Part shown: positions 9,058 through 19,247 of the stretch, piece by piece
Layout: every line of letters starts with the position of its first letter
How positions within the stretch are numbered: position 1 is the stretch's first letter
Assembly: GCA_035577545.1 (NCBI GenBank)
Contig: DATLVI010000015.1
Span: 57,427-121,426 of the forward strand
Source: Verrucomicrobiia bacterium
GTDB lineage: Bacteria > Verrucomicrobiota > Verrucomicrobiia > Palsa-1439
Direction of reading: 5' to 3'
DNA: 64,000 nt
Program-made: the position numbers and the translations under genes
The notes under the pieces: model-generated
The model's input: the letters and a program-made list of their open reading frames with translations, nothing else
Databases searched by the model: none
What the model was told of the DNA's origin: nothing

Positions 9058-11447
9058 AGACAAGCACTCTCACTCCGGAACAGCTCCAGAAGATCGATGC
9101 GTACTGGCGCGCCGCCAACTATCTGTCGGTCGGACAGATCTACCTTTGGGACAATCCCCTGCTCACACAGCCGCTGACGCTCGCGCATGTGAAGCACATG
9201 CTGTTGGGACACTGGGGGACCACGCCGGGGCAGAACTTCATCTACGCGCATTTGAACCGGGTCATCAAAAAATATGATCTGGATATGATTTACATTTCCG
9301 GCCCCGGACACGGCGGCCCGGCGGTCGTGAGCAACACGTACCTCGAAGGAACCTACAGTGAAGTTTATCCGAACATCAGCCGGGATGAGGCCGGGCTCAA
9401 AAAACTCTTTACGCAGTTCTCATTTCCGGGCGGGATTCCGAGCCATGCTTCGCCGGAATGCCCCGGGTCGATCCACGAGGGCGGTGAATTGGGATATTCG
9501 CTCAGCCATGCGTTTGGAGCGGTGTTCGACAATCCCGATCTCGTCGTTGCCTGTTGTGTCGGTGACGGCGAAGCGGAAACTGGTCCGCTGGCTACGGCAT
9601 GGCACTCCAACAAGTTTCTCAATGCGGCCGCCGATGGCGCGGTCCTGCCGATCCTACATCTCAACGGCTACAAGATCGCCAACCCAACCCTCCTAGCCCG
9701 CATTCCGAGAGAGGAGTTGGAACAGTTGCTCCACGGTTACGGGTGGACGCCCTATTTTGTCGAGGGTCACGAACCCGCGCTGATGCATGAAGCCATGGCC
9801 GCGACGCTCGACACCGTGGTGGAGCAGATTAAACAAATTCAAAAAGCGGCGCGCTCTGACGGCGACGCCGCCCGTCCTTGCTGGCCGATGGTCGTTCTCA
9901 ATTCGCCCAAGGGCTGGACGGGACCAAAGGTGATCGATGGTCGAGAGGTTGAAGACACGTTCCGTTCGCACCAAGTGCCGCTCTCCGACCCAGCCACCAA
10001 TCCCAAACACCTCAAGCAATTGGAAGACTGGCTGAAGAGTTATCGACCCGAAGAACTTTTCGATGGGCAGGGCCGCTTGAAACCGGAACTGTCTGAACTC
10101 GCGCCCACGGGCACGCGACGCATGGGCGCAAATCCCCATGCCAACGGCGGTATTTTTCTCCGCGACCTGCGGATGCCGGATTTCCGGGATTATGCGGTCG
10201 ACGTGTCCTCGCCGGGAGTTCGCGGCATCGGCGACACGCATGTACTGGGAAAATTCCTGCGCGACGTGGTGAAGCTGAACAGTGAACGGAGGAATTTTCG
10301 AATTTTCGGTCCCGACGAGACACTCTCCAACGGCTTGGAAGCCGTGTTCGAAACGACCAATCGCCAATGGGAAGCCGCAACCGTGCCGAACGACGAATTT
10401 CTTGCGGCCAGCGGACGCGTGATGGAGGTGTTGAGCGAACACCAATGCGAGGGTTGGCTGGAAGGCTACCTGCTCACCGGTCGACACGGACTTTTCAATT
10501 GTTACGAGGCGTTCATACACATCGTCGATTCGATGTTCAACCAGCACGCCAAGTGGCTGAAGGTCACCGCGCATTTGCCGTGGCGACGAAAGATCGCCTC
10601 GTTGAATTACCTGTTGGCTTCGCACGTCTGGCGGCAGGACCACAACGGCTTCACGCACCAGGATCCCGGTTTCATCGACCACGTTGTGAACAAGAAGGCT
10701 GAGGTCGTTCGGATTTATTTGCCGCCGGATGCAAATTGTTTGTTGTCGGTGATGGACCACTGCCTGCGCAGCCGCCATTACGTCAATGTCGTGATCGCGG
10801 GCAAACACCCGGCGCCGCAGTGGCTGACAATGGACGCCGCCGTCAAACATTGCAGCAAGGGCATCGGCATCTGGTCGTGGGCCAGCAATGATCAGAGCGG
10901 TGCGCCCGACGTGGTGATGGCCTGCTGCGGCGACGTCCCCACGCTGGAGACGCTTGCCGCAGTTTCCATCATGCGCCACCATCTGCCCGATCTGAAAATT
11001 CGGGTCATCAACATCGTCGATCTCATGAAACTGCAGCCGCAAACGGAGCATCCCCACGGGCTGAGTGACAAGGATTTTGACGAACTCTTCACCAGGGAGA
11101 AGCCCATTATTTTCGCATTCCACGCCTATCCATGGTTGATTCACCGACTGACGTATCGCCGCGCCAACCACGAGAACCTGCACGTTCGCGGCTACAAGGA
11201 GGAAGGAACCATCACCACGCCCTTCGACATGACGGTGCTGAATGATTTGGACCGCTTCCATCTCGTAATGGATGCCATTGACCGCCTCCCGCAGACCGGC
11301 GACCGGGGCATCTATCTGAAGCAGCAACTTCAGGACAAGCTCATCGAGCACAAACAATACATAGCAAAATTCGGCGAGGACCTGCCGGAGGTCCGTGATT
11401 GGAAATGGGGTGCGTCCAATGCAGTCGGGCCGGTGTTACGTTCTTAA
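9054..11447 (+). CDS. xfp: Xylulose-5-phosphate / fructose-6-phosphate phosphoketolase
   Basis: 797 residues, normal for the family. A thiamine-diphosphate enzyme that splits xylulose 5-phosphate (and often fructose 6-phosphate) with phosphate into acetyl phosphate plus glyceraldehyde 3-phosphate (or erythrose 4-phosphate). Diagnostic segments: [54 protein letters not shown], and the ThDP/Mg site [19 protein letters not shown]. Coupled to ackA by a 4-nt overlap. The pair gives one ATP per C2 unit by substrate-level phosphorylation and saves carbon compared with glycolysis. Whether it uses F6P as well as X5P cannot be read from the sequence. Confidence 0.95.
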   Translation: MKTSTLTPEQLQKIDAYWRAANYLSVGQIYLWDNPLLTQPLTLAHVKHMLLGHWGTTPGQNFIYAHLNRVIKKYDLDMIYISGPGHGGPAVVSNTYLEGTYSEVYPNISRDEAGLKKLFTQFSFPGGIPSHASPECPGSIHEGGELGYSLSHAFGAVFDNPDLVVACCVGDGEAETGPLATAWHSNKFLNAAADGAVLPILHLNGYKIANPTLLARIPREELEQLLHGYGWTPYFVEGHEPALMHEAMAATLDTVVEQIKQIQKAARSDGDAARPCWPMVVLNSPKGWTGPKVIDGREVEDTFRSHQVPLSDPATNPKHLKQLEDWLKSYRPEELFDGQGRLKPELSELAPTGTRRMGANPHANGGIFLRDLRMPDFRDYAVDVSSPGVRGIGDTHVLGKFLRDVVKLNSERRNFRIFGPDETLSNGLEAVFETTNRQWEAATVPNDEFLAASGRVMEVLSEHQCEGWLEGYLLTGRHGLFNCYEAFIHIVDSMFNQHAKWLKVTAHLPWRRKIASLNYLLASHVWRQDHNGFTHQDPGFIDHVVNKKAEVVRIYLPPDANCLLSVMDHCLRSRHYVNVVIAGKHPAPQWLTMDAAVKHCSKGIGIWSWASNDQSGAPDVVMACCGDVPTLETLAAVSIMRHHLPDLKIRVINIVDLMKLQPQTEHPHGLSDKDFDELFTREKPIIFAFHAYPWLIHRLTYRRANHENLHVRGYKEEGTITTPFDMTVLNDLDRFHLVMDAIDRLPQTGDRGIYLKQQLQDKLIEHKQYIAKFGEDLPEVRDWKWGASNAVGPVLRS

Positions 11448-11561
11448 GCTCCTTTGTCGCTCGTGATACGCGCGATCTTTACGCATCGGTAATCGTACTT
11501 GCCCGGACAAAACGCGCTCGACCCACAACGCCATTTCAAATACCTTATCGGCAGTAATCAT

Positions 11562-11638
11562 GCTCCCGTAGCTCAGATGGATAGAGCGTCGGTTTCCTAA
11601 ACCGCAGGTCGCCCGTTCGAATCGGGCCGGGAGCGCCA
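11562..11638 (+). tRNA. tRNA-Arg (anticodon CCT)
   Basis: 77 nt including an encoded CCA. The acceptor stem GCTCCCG pairs with CGGGAGC. The D-arm is GCTC...GAGC, the anticodon loop TTCCTAA carries CCT at 11596-11598, and the T-arm is GCCCG TTCGAAT CGGGC. It reads AGG codons. A run of six T follows immediately and may serve in termination. It stands alone between the phosphoketolase gene and the convergent FHA gene. Confidence 0.97.
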
Positions 11639-11685
11639 TTTTTTGCTCTCTGACAATCCACTGACACCAGTCGGGACGGATCCAA

Positions 11686-12093
11686 TCATGATGGGCGCGG
11701 GCTGTGTTTCCTGGGAACGCGTTTGCCAATATCTTTGGTGATCTCCCTGAGGACGGTCTCGTAGCTCTTGCGCCCCTGGGCCAATTCTCCGATGGCGGTA
11801 CCCAGCCCTTTTTCAAAAGCAAACAGTGTTTGCCCGGCCCGGATGCGATCTCCGGCCGTCAGGCCGGTTTCCGCGACAGGTAGTTGATTCAGCCACGTGC
11901 CGTTGACCGACTTCAGGTCGCGGATAGAATGCCGACCATCCTTGTACTCGATCAGGAAATGGCGTTTGGACATTTCCGGATCATCGATTTTTACGTCCAC
12001 ATCCTTGCCACGGCCGAACGTCAGTGCTTTCTCCCCCAACTGCCACTGTTGCACCATCGTGCCATCGGTTTTCTTCTGAATAAGATAAGGCAT
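11686..12093 (-). CDS. FHA-domain protein
   Basis: 135 residues with one forkhead-associated domain over about residues 1-95. FHA domains bind phosphothreonine peptides. The conserved phosphopeptide-contact residues are visible: Gly-Arg in LTFGRGKDVDVKI, Ser-x-x-His in EMSKRHFLIEY, and Asn-Gly in SVNGTWLNQ. The tail (96-135) is basic and probably flexible. It lies 14 nt downstream of the Ser/Thr kinase gene on the same strand and is a natural candidate for a reader or substrate of that kinase. Confidence 0.9.
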   Translation of the reverse strand: MPYLIQKKTDGTMVQQWQLGEKALTFGRGKDVDVKIDDPEMSKRHFLIEYKDGRHSIRDLKSVNGTWLNQLPVAETGLTAGDRIRAGQTLFAFEKGLGTAIGELAQGRKSYETVLREITKDIGKRVPRKHSPRPS

Positions 12094-12107
12094 GGATTCC
12101 TCCGTGG

Positions 12108-15100
12108 TTATCCGCCGCCACTGCCGCCAGTGGATCTGGTAGTTTGCAATGCATAAGAAATGGCGCGTTCGTGATCCATCTGTTTTCCTTCGGACCAGAG
12201 CGTCGCAAACGGCGCGCCGCCGAGTTGAGTGCGGGCCGCCTCGATCCGGGCGTTGTATTCGCCGGTTTCAAACGATAGCGACGGCCCGGCACCAAGTGCC
12301 ACCCGCAATCCCTCGGCGATTCCAAACAAGCGCGCCGCACGGTCGGCCTCGTTCTGGATTGTCGCGAGCACGGCGAACCCTTCCATGCATGCCGTGACGC
12401 CGACCTTGTCGTCCAATTCCCGGAAGAGCCCGAGGCTTTGTTGGTAGAGGACACTTGCCCGGGGAAGTTCGCCCTGCAACTGCATCAACTCGGCGTAGTT
12501 CCGCAGTGAAACAGCAATCCCCTTCTTGTTTCCCAATTCACGATCAATCGTCAGGCTCTCTTCCAACAGGGCGCGGGCATGGTTGAAGTCGCGTTGTTCC
12601 TGGGCCAGCACGGCCAGATTCGTCAGCGATTGTGAAATCCCGGCTTTGTCCCCGATTTTTCTCCGGATCGCCAGGCTTTCTTCCTGTAAGGCGCGGACCC
12701 GGTCATTGTGGCCCTGGGCTTGCGCAAGGTTCCCGATGTTGTTGAGCAGGGTCGCGATGCCGGCCATGTCACCGAGTCCCCGTCGAATCGCCAGCGCCTC
12801 TTCATAAAGCGCCACGGCCTTCGGAAAATCACCCTGCTCGTGAGCAAATGTTCCCAGGGCGTGCAGTGAACTGGCGATACCGCTCTTGTCACCCAGCGTG
12901 CGGCGGACCGCGAGGCTCTTCTCCTCAAGCGAACGGGCTTCGTCATAGTTCCCATGTTTCCACGCCACCGACATCAAGTTGTGGAGAGCGTCGGCAATGC
13001 CGCGTTGGTCGGCCAACTCTTCCTGCAGAGCCAGTTGCTCCTCAAAAAGTGCCCGCGCCCGCCGGTAATCCCCCTGGCAGGATGCCAGGTTGCCGGCCGC
13101 ATCGAGAGCCGCCGCGCGCAGGTCCTTCGCCACCGTATCACCAGCCGACAGGCATTGTTCCAACCATCGCAGTCCTTCCTTCCAGTGTCCGCGGAATTCC
13201 CAAAATCGTCCGAGGGCCTTCGCCAGCCTGATACCAAGGGTAACGTCGCGGGTAACGGCCCACGCCAGCGCGATCTGCAGGTTGTCATGCTCCATCTCCA
13301 GACGCTGCAACCACGATGCCTGGTCGGGTCCCGTCAGCTGTGCACCCCCGCGTTCCGCCAATTGCAGGAAAAACTCCCGGTGCCGTGCCCGCACGCCCTC
13401 GGAATCCGAGGTGCTTTCCAGTTTTTCGCGCGCATACTGGCGGATGGTTTCCAGCAGTCGATAACGGATTTGCTGGTCTTCGTCCACCTCGATGACCGAC
13501 GCCAGGGATTTGTCCACCAGTTCCGAAAGCAGGTCGAGGATTTCACCGCCCTGCAATCCGTCACCGACACACACGGACTCGCACGTTTCCAGCGCGAACC
13601 CACCGGCAAAAACCGCCAGCCGACCGAACAGGACGCGCTCCTTCTCCTCCAATAAATCGTAACTCCAATCCATCGTCGCCCGTAGCGTTTGCTGCCTCGG
13701 CAGCGCGGTTTCCACGCCGCGCGTCAACAATTGGATGCTGTCGTCCAGTCGCGACGCGATTTGTTGGACGGACAACATTTTTACGCGCGCTGCCGCCAAT
13801 TCGATGGCCAGCGGTATGCCGTCCAAGCGTCGGCAGATGTGTGCGATTTCACGGACGTTGCCATCGGTCAACGCAAAACGTGGCTGATTGGAGGCGGCCC
13901 GCTCGGCAAAAAGTTGCACGGCCTCCGAATTGCGAAGCTCTTCAAACTGGACCAATGCCGTCGCAAGGTCGGCCTCAGTGGATGCCGTGCGTGGCGCCGA
14001 CGGTAATCCCAGGGACGCGACATTGTAGATTGTTTCGCCCGCAACCCGCAGAGATTCGCGGCTACTGACGAGGATTCGGATGTTCGGGCAACCGCGCAAC
14101 AGGGTTTCCGCCAACTGCGCGCAGGCACTGCGAAGATGTTCGCAGTTATCCAGCACCAACAGCACACATTTGGTCCGCAACGTGTTCACGAGCGTCTCGG
14201 TGAGCGGTCGCCCCGGCTCCTCGCGCAAGCCCAGCGCGGCGACCACACGGTCCGGCACGAGCGCCGGGTCCGACAATGCCGCAAATTCCACCAGGGACAC
14301 GCCGTGCTTGTAGGACTCCAATAATTCGCCGGCGACTTCGAGTGCCAGGCGTGTCTTGCCAGAACCACCGGTTCCCACCAGGGTCAACAAACGGGTTTTG
14401 TCCAGCAACTGCTTGATCTCGATCATCTCCCTGCGGCGACCGACGAAGCTCGTCAACTGCACCGGCAGATTGCTGGGTGGCAAGGGAGTCGGCTCGGGTA
14501 TCAACGGTGCCGCATTCGGCGACAACACGGTCTCCTGCTCGGAAAGGATGGTCGCGGCTTCTTCCGGATCGGGTGACATTGCCGCGGCGGGAGCATGTGG
14601 CAGCCCCAGCGCCGCGCCCAACTGGGCGATCAATTCTGACGCGGAGGCAAAGCGGTCCGTCGGCGCTTTCTGGGTTCCGCGACTGAGAATCTGGCCGATC
14701 GCCTCGGGCAGGTCTGGTACGAGAAGACGGACATCGGGGAGGGGCGCGTGCCTTTGTTTGTAAAGGACGTCCCCAATATTCCCACTCCCAAACGGCGGTT
14801 CGCCGCCGAGCAAATGATAGTACGTACAAACCAGCGAATACAAATCCGAGCGCGCATCCAAATCCCCGCCCGCGCATTGTTCCGGCGACATATAGGCCGG
14901 GGTGCCGATCACCGCCCCCGGTCGCGTGATGTCCGACCGTTGGTCAAAGGGTCGCGCCAGTCCGAAATCGACCACTTTGATCACGCCGCGCGTTGTCCGC
15001 ATCAAGTTCGAGGGCTTGATGTCACGGTGGATCAATCCCACTTCATGCGCCGCCGACAATCCCGCAGCCGCGTCCCGTATCACCCGTGTCGCCTCCGGCC

Positions 15101-15434
15101 AGGCCATGCGCCCATGCGCGCCGAGGTAATCCTGGAGGTTGCCGCCATCCACCCATTCCATCACGATGAATACCGCCCCGCCGGATTCGCCCGCCTGGTA
15201 AATGGCCACCGTGTTGGGGTGATTGAGTTTCGCCGCCGATTGCGCCTCGCGCAGAAACCGGCCAACCATCCGCTCGTCCCGGGAATACTCCGGTTGCAGC
15301 AGCTTCACCGCGACCTGACGCCGCAACTTCGGGTCAACCGCAAGCCACACGACACCGATGGCTCCCTCGCCGAGTTTACGGCGCAGGATGTAGGGGCCAA
15401 TTTTCTCTTCCGGCGCTTGCCGTTGGGGACTCAT
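12108..15434 (-). CDS. Ser/Thr protein kinase fused to NTPase and TPR domains
   Basis: 1108 residues from ATG 15434; an upstream ATG-like start at 15491 would add 19 residues. Kinase domain about 14-280: Gly-rich loop GEGAIGVVW, Lys44 in VAVKLL, HRDIKPSN (Asp138), DFG at 156-158, GTPAYMSPEQ. A STAND/NB-ARC-like ATPase follows: Walker A LVGTGGSGKTRLALEVA (about 352-368) and Walker B VLLVLDNCEHL. At least five tetratricopeptide repeats, several with near-identical LxIRRxLGDKxGIA ends, fill about 770-1050. The layout is that of large bacterial signalling ATPases where ligand or partner binding to the TPRs gates the ATPase. There is no transmembrane segment. FHA genes flank it on both sides. Confidence 0.93.
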   Translation of the reverse strand: MSPQRQAPEEKIGPYILRRKLGEGAIGVVWLAVDPKLRRQVAVKLLQPEYSRDERMVGRFLREAQSAAKLNHPNTVAIYQAGESGGAVFIVMEWVDGGNLQDYLGAHGRMAWPEATRVIRDAAAGLSAAHEVGLIHRDIKPSNLMRTTRGVIKVVDFGLARPFDQRSDITRPGAVIGTPAYMSPEQCAGGDLDARSDLYSLVCTYYHLLGGEPPFGSGNIGDVLYKQRHAPLPDVRLLVPDLPEAIGQILSRGTQKAPTDRFASASELIAQLGAALGLPHAPAAAMSPDPEEAATILSEQETVLSPNAAPLIPEPTPLPPSNLPVQLTSFVGRRREMIEIKQLLDKTRLLTLVGTGGSGKTRLALEVAGELLESYKHGVSLVEFAALSDPALVPDRVVAALGLREEPGRPLTETLVNTLRTKCVLLVLDNCEHLRSACAQLAETLLRGCPNIRILVSSRESLRVAGETIYNVASLGLPSAPRTASTEADLATALVQFEELRNSEAVQLFAERAASNQPRFALTDGNVREIAHICRRLDGIPLAIELAAARVKMLSVQQIASRLDDSIQLLTRGVETALPRQQTLRATMDWSYDLLEEKERVLFGRLAVFAGGFALETCESVCVGDGLQGGEILDLLSELVDKSLASVIEVDEDQQIRYRLLETIRQYAREKLESTSDSEGVRARHREFFLQLAERGGAQLTGPDQASWLQRLEMEHDNLQIALAWAVTRDVTLGIRLAKALGRFWEFRGHWKEGLRWLEQCLSAGDTVAKDLRAAALDAAGNLASCQGDYRRARALFEEQLALQEELADQRGIADALHNLMSVAWKHGNYDEARSLEEKSLAVRRTLGDKSGIASSLHALGTFAHEQGDFPKAVALYEEALAIRRGLGDMAGIATLLNNIGNLAQAQGHNDRVRALQEESLAIRRKIGDKAGISQSLTNLAVLAQEQRDFNHARALLEESLTIDRELGNKKGIAVSLRNYAELMQLQGELPRASVLYQQSLGLFRELDDKVGVTACMEGFAVLATIQNEADRAARLFGIAEGLRVALGAGPSLSFETGEYNARIEAARTQLGGAPFATLWSEGKQMDHERAISYALQTTRSTGGSGGG

Positions 15435-15585
15435 CGTACGCAATGAGCTTCGCCATGTGTCCGCACGACGAGCCCAGGAGCCAACGGCCAAAGATTATGG
15501 GAGTTTGACCGGCAAAACACAAGAAAGCACCACCCGGCGCTCGCGCGAAGATTCATTCTTCAGGCTGGTCGTTTGCCACTGGGTG

Positions 15586-15990
15586 TCAGCCCCGGATTTC
15601 GGGGTAGCCGGGATCGCGCACCAGCGTGCCACCTTCCCGCAGGTGCCGTTCACCGCGGCGCTGGTGCTGCACTTCATCCGTCTGAGCGGCATCATCTTTG
15701 GTGGAATAGACCAACACCGTCGCACCGACGCGGATTTGATCTCCATCCTGCAGGACGTGCTCCTGGATCTTGGCCCCATTCACATACACGCCATTTGCCG
15801 CTGCATGCGCGTCCGTAACCACATGGCCGTCGCCCTGAGGCCTAATCAGAAAATGCCGCCGCGACACTTCCGGATCTAGAAGTTGGATCTCCTGTGACGG
15901 ATGGCGACCACCGGCGAGAGGACGGTTTTTGATGACGAAATGTTTCCCCACCTGGGTTGCAGGGCCTTTTGTAATGAGTAAGGATGCCAT
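15586..15990 (-). CDS. FHA-domain protein (second copy)
   Basis: 134 residues; FHA domain over about 1-97. Conserved contacts are present: GGRHPSQEI, Ser-Arg-Arg-His in EVSRRHFLI, and Asn-Gly in AANGVYVNGAKI. The C-terminal 35 residues (QTDEVQHQRRGERHLREGG) are charged and low in complexity. It lies about 150 nt upstream of the kinase gene on the same strand. The overall similarity to the other FHA gene (11686-12093) is limited to the domain core, so the two probably read different phosphosites. Confidence 0.88.
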   Translation of the reverse strand: MASLLITKGPATQVGKHFVIKNRPLAGGRHPSQEIQLLDPEVSRRHFLIRPQGDGHVVTDAHAAANGVYVNGAKIQEHVLQDGDQIRVGATVLVYSTKDDAAQTDEVQHQRRGERHLREGGTLVRDPGYPEIRG

Positions 15991-16010
15991 ATCTTTCCTC
16001 CAACGCGCGA

Positions 16011-19000
16011 TCAGAGTACCAAGCGCACCCGGTAAAAGCGAGTCGGTATGTTGGTCGCGCCCCCGACATCCAGGTAGTTCGTCAATGTGCCAACGGTGTT
16101 CGTTACGGTGAACAGGTCGGTAAAGTTCGTCGTGTAATTTCCCCCGTTGGCGAATTGCAGTGCATTGGTCTTATTGCTGCCCATCGTCCAGATCACGCGG
16201 ACATCGCTGCCGGTCTTTATGACACTGGTTATGCGAAATGCCGACGCGCTGTTGGTGGGGTCGGTGCCGGCCAGATATTCCTGCAAGTTGCTCAGCCCGT
16301 CGCCATCGGCGTCCTCGCTGCCGAGGTTCGGGTCAAACGGATCCAGACCGTGCGAAAGTTTCCAACCGTTCGGAATTCCGTCGCCTGCGGTGCTTTGGTT
16401 CGGGTCCAGCAACAACGAACTGTACACCAGCGCACCGCCCGTGCGGATAAACCGCGCGCACGCATTCGTAATGACCAGCCTGTCCACGATCACCGTGCCC
16501 GCGCTGAACGTGAACGTCCCGCCGCGCACCTCCAACATCGCGCTGCCGCCGTTGGTGACGAACAGGCTGCCGCCCGCGACCTTGACGATGCCGGTGGAAC
16601 CGCAGCCGACAAGACCGATGGTCATGTTCGAGTACACGCTGGTGATGCCCCCGTCCAACTCCAATGTACCGGTGTTGCCGGCGCTGGCGGCGACCACCAG
16701 GCCTGGTGCGCGGACCGCGCCGTTGGATACAATCATTTTGCCGTCGGCCAGGTAGGAAATGACGATCCGGTCGTGCAGGATTGGGTCCTCGAACGCGGGC
16801 GACGGGCCGAGCACCACTTCGAGCGTGCCGCCGTTGACCACCGTGGTCCGGATCCCGTTGGATCGCAGGCCGCCGTGGGCGCGGACCGTGCTGGTGCCGG
16901 CCACGGTCAGATTGGCGTCGCTGCCGAAGTTGTCGCCGATCAAGATACTGGCCGACTCCACCACGCCGTTGGACAGCGTGACGTGACCGACGCCGCCGGT
17001 GCTCAGGAGCGACCCGCCATTGCCCACCGCGAACACGCCGTTGGTCACGAAGACCGAGCCGCCGGTCATGGTCACGATGCCAGTTGCTCCGAGCGAGGTG
17101 CCGACGACCAGGTTGCTCAGCACGTTTAATGTGCCGCCGACCTCCGTCATGGAGCCGAGATTGTCGAAGCCGATGAATGCCGAGCGCACCGTGGCGACAC
17201 CATTGGAAGAGATGAACTCGCCGGCATGGGTCTGACCCGCGAACATGTCAGCGTTGGTCGCGTCAATCGTCCCGCCATCCAAAATGCCTTCGTTGTAACT
17301 GAGCCCGCACGCAGCACAGCCGCCGGTGATATGCAGGATTGCGCCGGGCTGGATCGTCATGATGCCGTGACCGCCCGCGCTGCTGCCGAGGTTGACGCCC
17401 TTGGCTGTGACCGAGGCATTGGCAATCGTCATCTGCGCGCTGCCGCTGCCGCCGGTCAGGTTGCCATTGTTGCCCACGCCGATAGTGCCGTTGGGGACGA
17501 AGAGGGAACCGCCGGTCATGGTGACGGCGCCGGTCGCGCCCACGCCCGAGGCAACGATGAGATTGCTGGAGACGTTCATCGTGGCACCATCCTGCAGAGT
17601 TATGGTGCCCGCTGAATTGGAGCCTGATGCAACTTCGGTTTGTCCGAGGTCAAGTGTGCTGTTGGTCGCGGTGACGGTGCCGACACCATTCACGCCAACG
17701 CTCATCACGCCTTGCGTGACAACCAGCGAGCCGCCGGTAAAGTTGACGATGCCGGTGGAGCCTACGGAAGTTCCAACCCGAAAGCCGTTCGTCAACGTTT
17801 GGTCACCGACGATGACGTTGCCGCCAACCACAGAGAAGAAGGCTGTGCCGTTTGTGGCGACTCGCACGGCATTGGCAATCACGGTGCCGTTGGAAACGAT
17901 CATTTGTCCCGACCCGCCACCAAAGATGTCAATGAAACCGCCCGGTCCGCTGGAGCTTAAATTGCTGTTGTTGGTGACAACCAACTGGCCGCCCGTCACC
18001 CAAACCGTTCCCGTGCCGGTGGGGTTGGCGATCGCAATGTAATTGGCGAGCACCGAGCCGCCGGAAACGATCAACTGTCCTAGCGTGTAGTCTCCGACGT
18101 CGATTCGACCGGAAGATCCTGCATTTGGATTCTGCGGGTAGGTGACGTTGAACTGGCCGCCCGCCACCGAAACCGTTCCCGTGCCGCCGTTCCCAATGTC
18201 CAACAACGGAGTCGTATTGGTACCGCCGGTCATGGTGAAGATGCCCTGACCGGAACCGTAGCCTACGTATTCGGCGTTGGTCACGGTCAACTGGCCGCCC
18301 GACATTAAGACGGTTCCCTTGCTGCCATTCAGTGGGATACCTAGGAGATTCATGAGGTTGGTGCCGCCGGCCATGGTCAACGTACCGTTATCGACGAGTT
18401 CGGACCCGGCCGTGACCGAGCCGTTGGAAATGGTCATCTGCCCGCCCCCACCGGCGGCCCAGAGAATCGTTGGGCTCGGTGCGTAGCCTGTGACTTGCTC
18501 GTTTGTGACAAACAACTGGCCACCGCTGACCCAGACCGTCCCGGTCCCCGCGCCGTTGCCAAGCACGACGGAAGAGGCGAGAACCGTCCCGCCGGAAACG
18601 CTCAACTGGCCCTGCCCGGAAGCGCCGATATCGATCACACCGGAGACAAACGAATCCACGTGATTGGTGACATTCAACTGGCCGCCATTCACGCGGACGG
18701 TCCCATTGCCCGTTGCTCCGATCTCGAGCAACCTCGTCACGTTGGTGCCGCCGGCCATGGTCATGAAGCCGGCGCTGTTGAGCCCGTCTACCCGCTCATG
18801 GCTGGCGGTAACCAAGCTGTTCGACATGGAGAGCAGGCTGTCGATCACCGAGAGTTGGGGGACTCCGGCGACGGGCAGCCCGTCGATTTGCAATGCGGAA
18901 TTGGTCAACGTGATCGCGCCGCCGGTCGTGACGGTGGCAGCATTGAGGATGTGCAGCGGCGTGACCGTGCCGGCATTGGCGAGCGAAAGCCTGTTCGATG

Positions 19001-19247
19001 TGCCGACGGTGAGGTTGTTGATGGTGAGTGTGGAGGGCGAGTTGGTGGTGACGGCGTCGATGGTGACGGTGTTGTTGCCGGCGTTGGTGATGAGGTCGGC
19101 GCTGTCGCTAATGGAAGGCGCACCACCAGACCAGTTGCTGCCGAACTCCCATTTGCCGGTGCCATCAGTCCAACTGTTCGTGGCGGCGCGGGCGGGAAGG
19201 GTCATGGCGATGCCGAGTGCAACAATGGCGAGGATTTTGGCTCTCAT
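16011..19247 (-). CDS. Large secreted beta-strand-repeat protein with C-terminal calcium-loop segment
   Basis: 1078 residues. Signal peptide MRAKILAIVALGIAMTLPARA, then WTDGTGKWEFGSNWSGGAPS, a common N-terminal domain of such Verrucomicrobia proteins. The bulk (about 60-930) consists of 20-35-residue repeats of the type GTGTVWVSGGQLFVTN / GQMTISNGSVTA, the pattern of autotransporter-associated beta-strand (pectin-lyase-like solenoid) proteins. Near the C-terminus DGIPNGWKLSHGLDPFDP and DADGDGLSNLQEYLAGTDP resemble thrombospondin-3/dockerin-type calcium loops, followed by a small beta domain. No autotransporter barrel is seen, so export is by Sec with an unknown further step. GGAGA lies 8 nt before the ATG. 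Function may be surface structure or adhesion; this is inference. Confidence 0.85.
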   Translation of the reverse strand: MRAKILAIVALGIAMTLPARAATNSWTDGTGKWEFGSNWSGGAPSISDSADLITNAGNNTVTIDAVTTNSPSTLTINNLTVGTSNRLSLANAGTVTPLHILNAATVTTGGAITLTNSALQIDGLPVAGVPQLSVIDSLLSMSNSLVTASHERVDGLNSAGFMTMAGGTNVTRLLEIGATGNGTVRVNGGQLNVTNHVDSFVSGVIDIGASGQGQLSVSGGTVLASSVVLGNGAGTGTVWVSGGQLFVTNEQVTGYAPSPTILWAAGGGGQMTISNGSVTAGSELVDNGTLTMAGGTNLMNLLGIPLNGSKGTVLMSGGQLTVTNAEYVGYGSGQGIFTMTGGTNTTPLLDIGNGGTGTVSVAGGQFNVTYPQNPNAGSSGRIDVGDYTLGQLIVSGGSVLANYIAIANPTGTGTVWVTGGQLVVTNNSNLSSSGPGGFIDIFGGGSGQMIVSNGTVIANAVRVATNGTAFFSVVGGNVIVGDQTLTNGFRVGTSVGSTGIVNFTGGSLVVTQGVMSVGVNGVGTVTATNSTLDLGQTEVASGSNSAGTITLQDGATMNVSSNLIVASGVGATGAVTMTGGSLFVPNGTIGVGNNGNLTGGSGSAQMTIANASVTAKGVNLGSSAGGHGIMTIQPGAILHITGGCAACGLSYNEGILDGGTIDATNADMFAGQTHAGEFISSNGVATVRSAFIGFDNLGSMTEVGGTLNVLSNLVVGTSLGATGIVTMTGGSVFVTNGVFAVGNGGSLLSTGGVGHVTLSNGVVESASILIGDNFGSDANLTVAGTSTVRAHGGLRSNGIRTTVVNGGTLEVVLGPSPAFEDPILHDRIVISYLADGKMIVSNGAVRAPGLVVAASAGNTGTLELDGGITSVYSNMTIGLVGCGSTGIVKVAGGSLFVTNGGSAMLEVRGGTFTFSAGTVIVDRLVITNACARFIRTGGALVYSSLLLDPNQSTAGDGIPNGWKLSHGLDPFDPNLGSEDADGDGLSNLQEYLAGTDPTNSASAFRITSVIKTGSDVRVIWTMGSNKTNALQFANGGNYTTNFTDLFTVTNTVGTLTNYLDVGGATNIPTRFYRVRLVL

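Noticed and set aside
9693..11357. 554-codon open frame on the minus strand inside the phosphoketolase gene
   Set aside because: It is fully antisense to a clear, full-length enzyme, has no family motif, and GC-rich DNA often opens long antisense frames.
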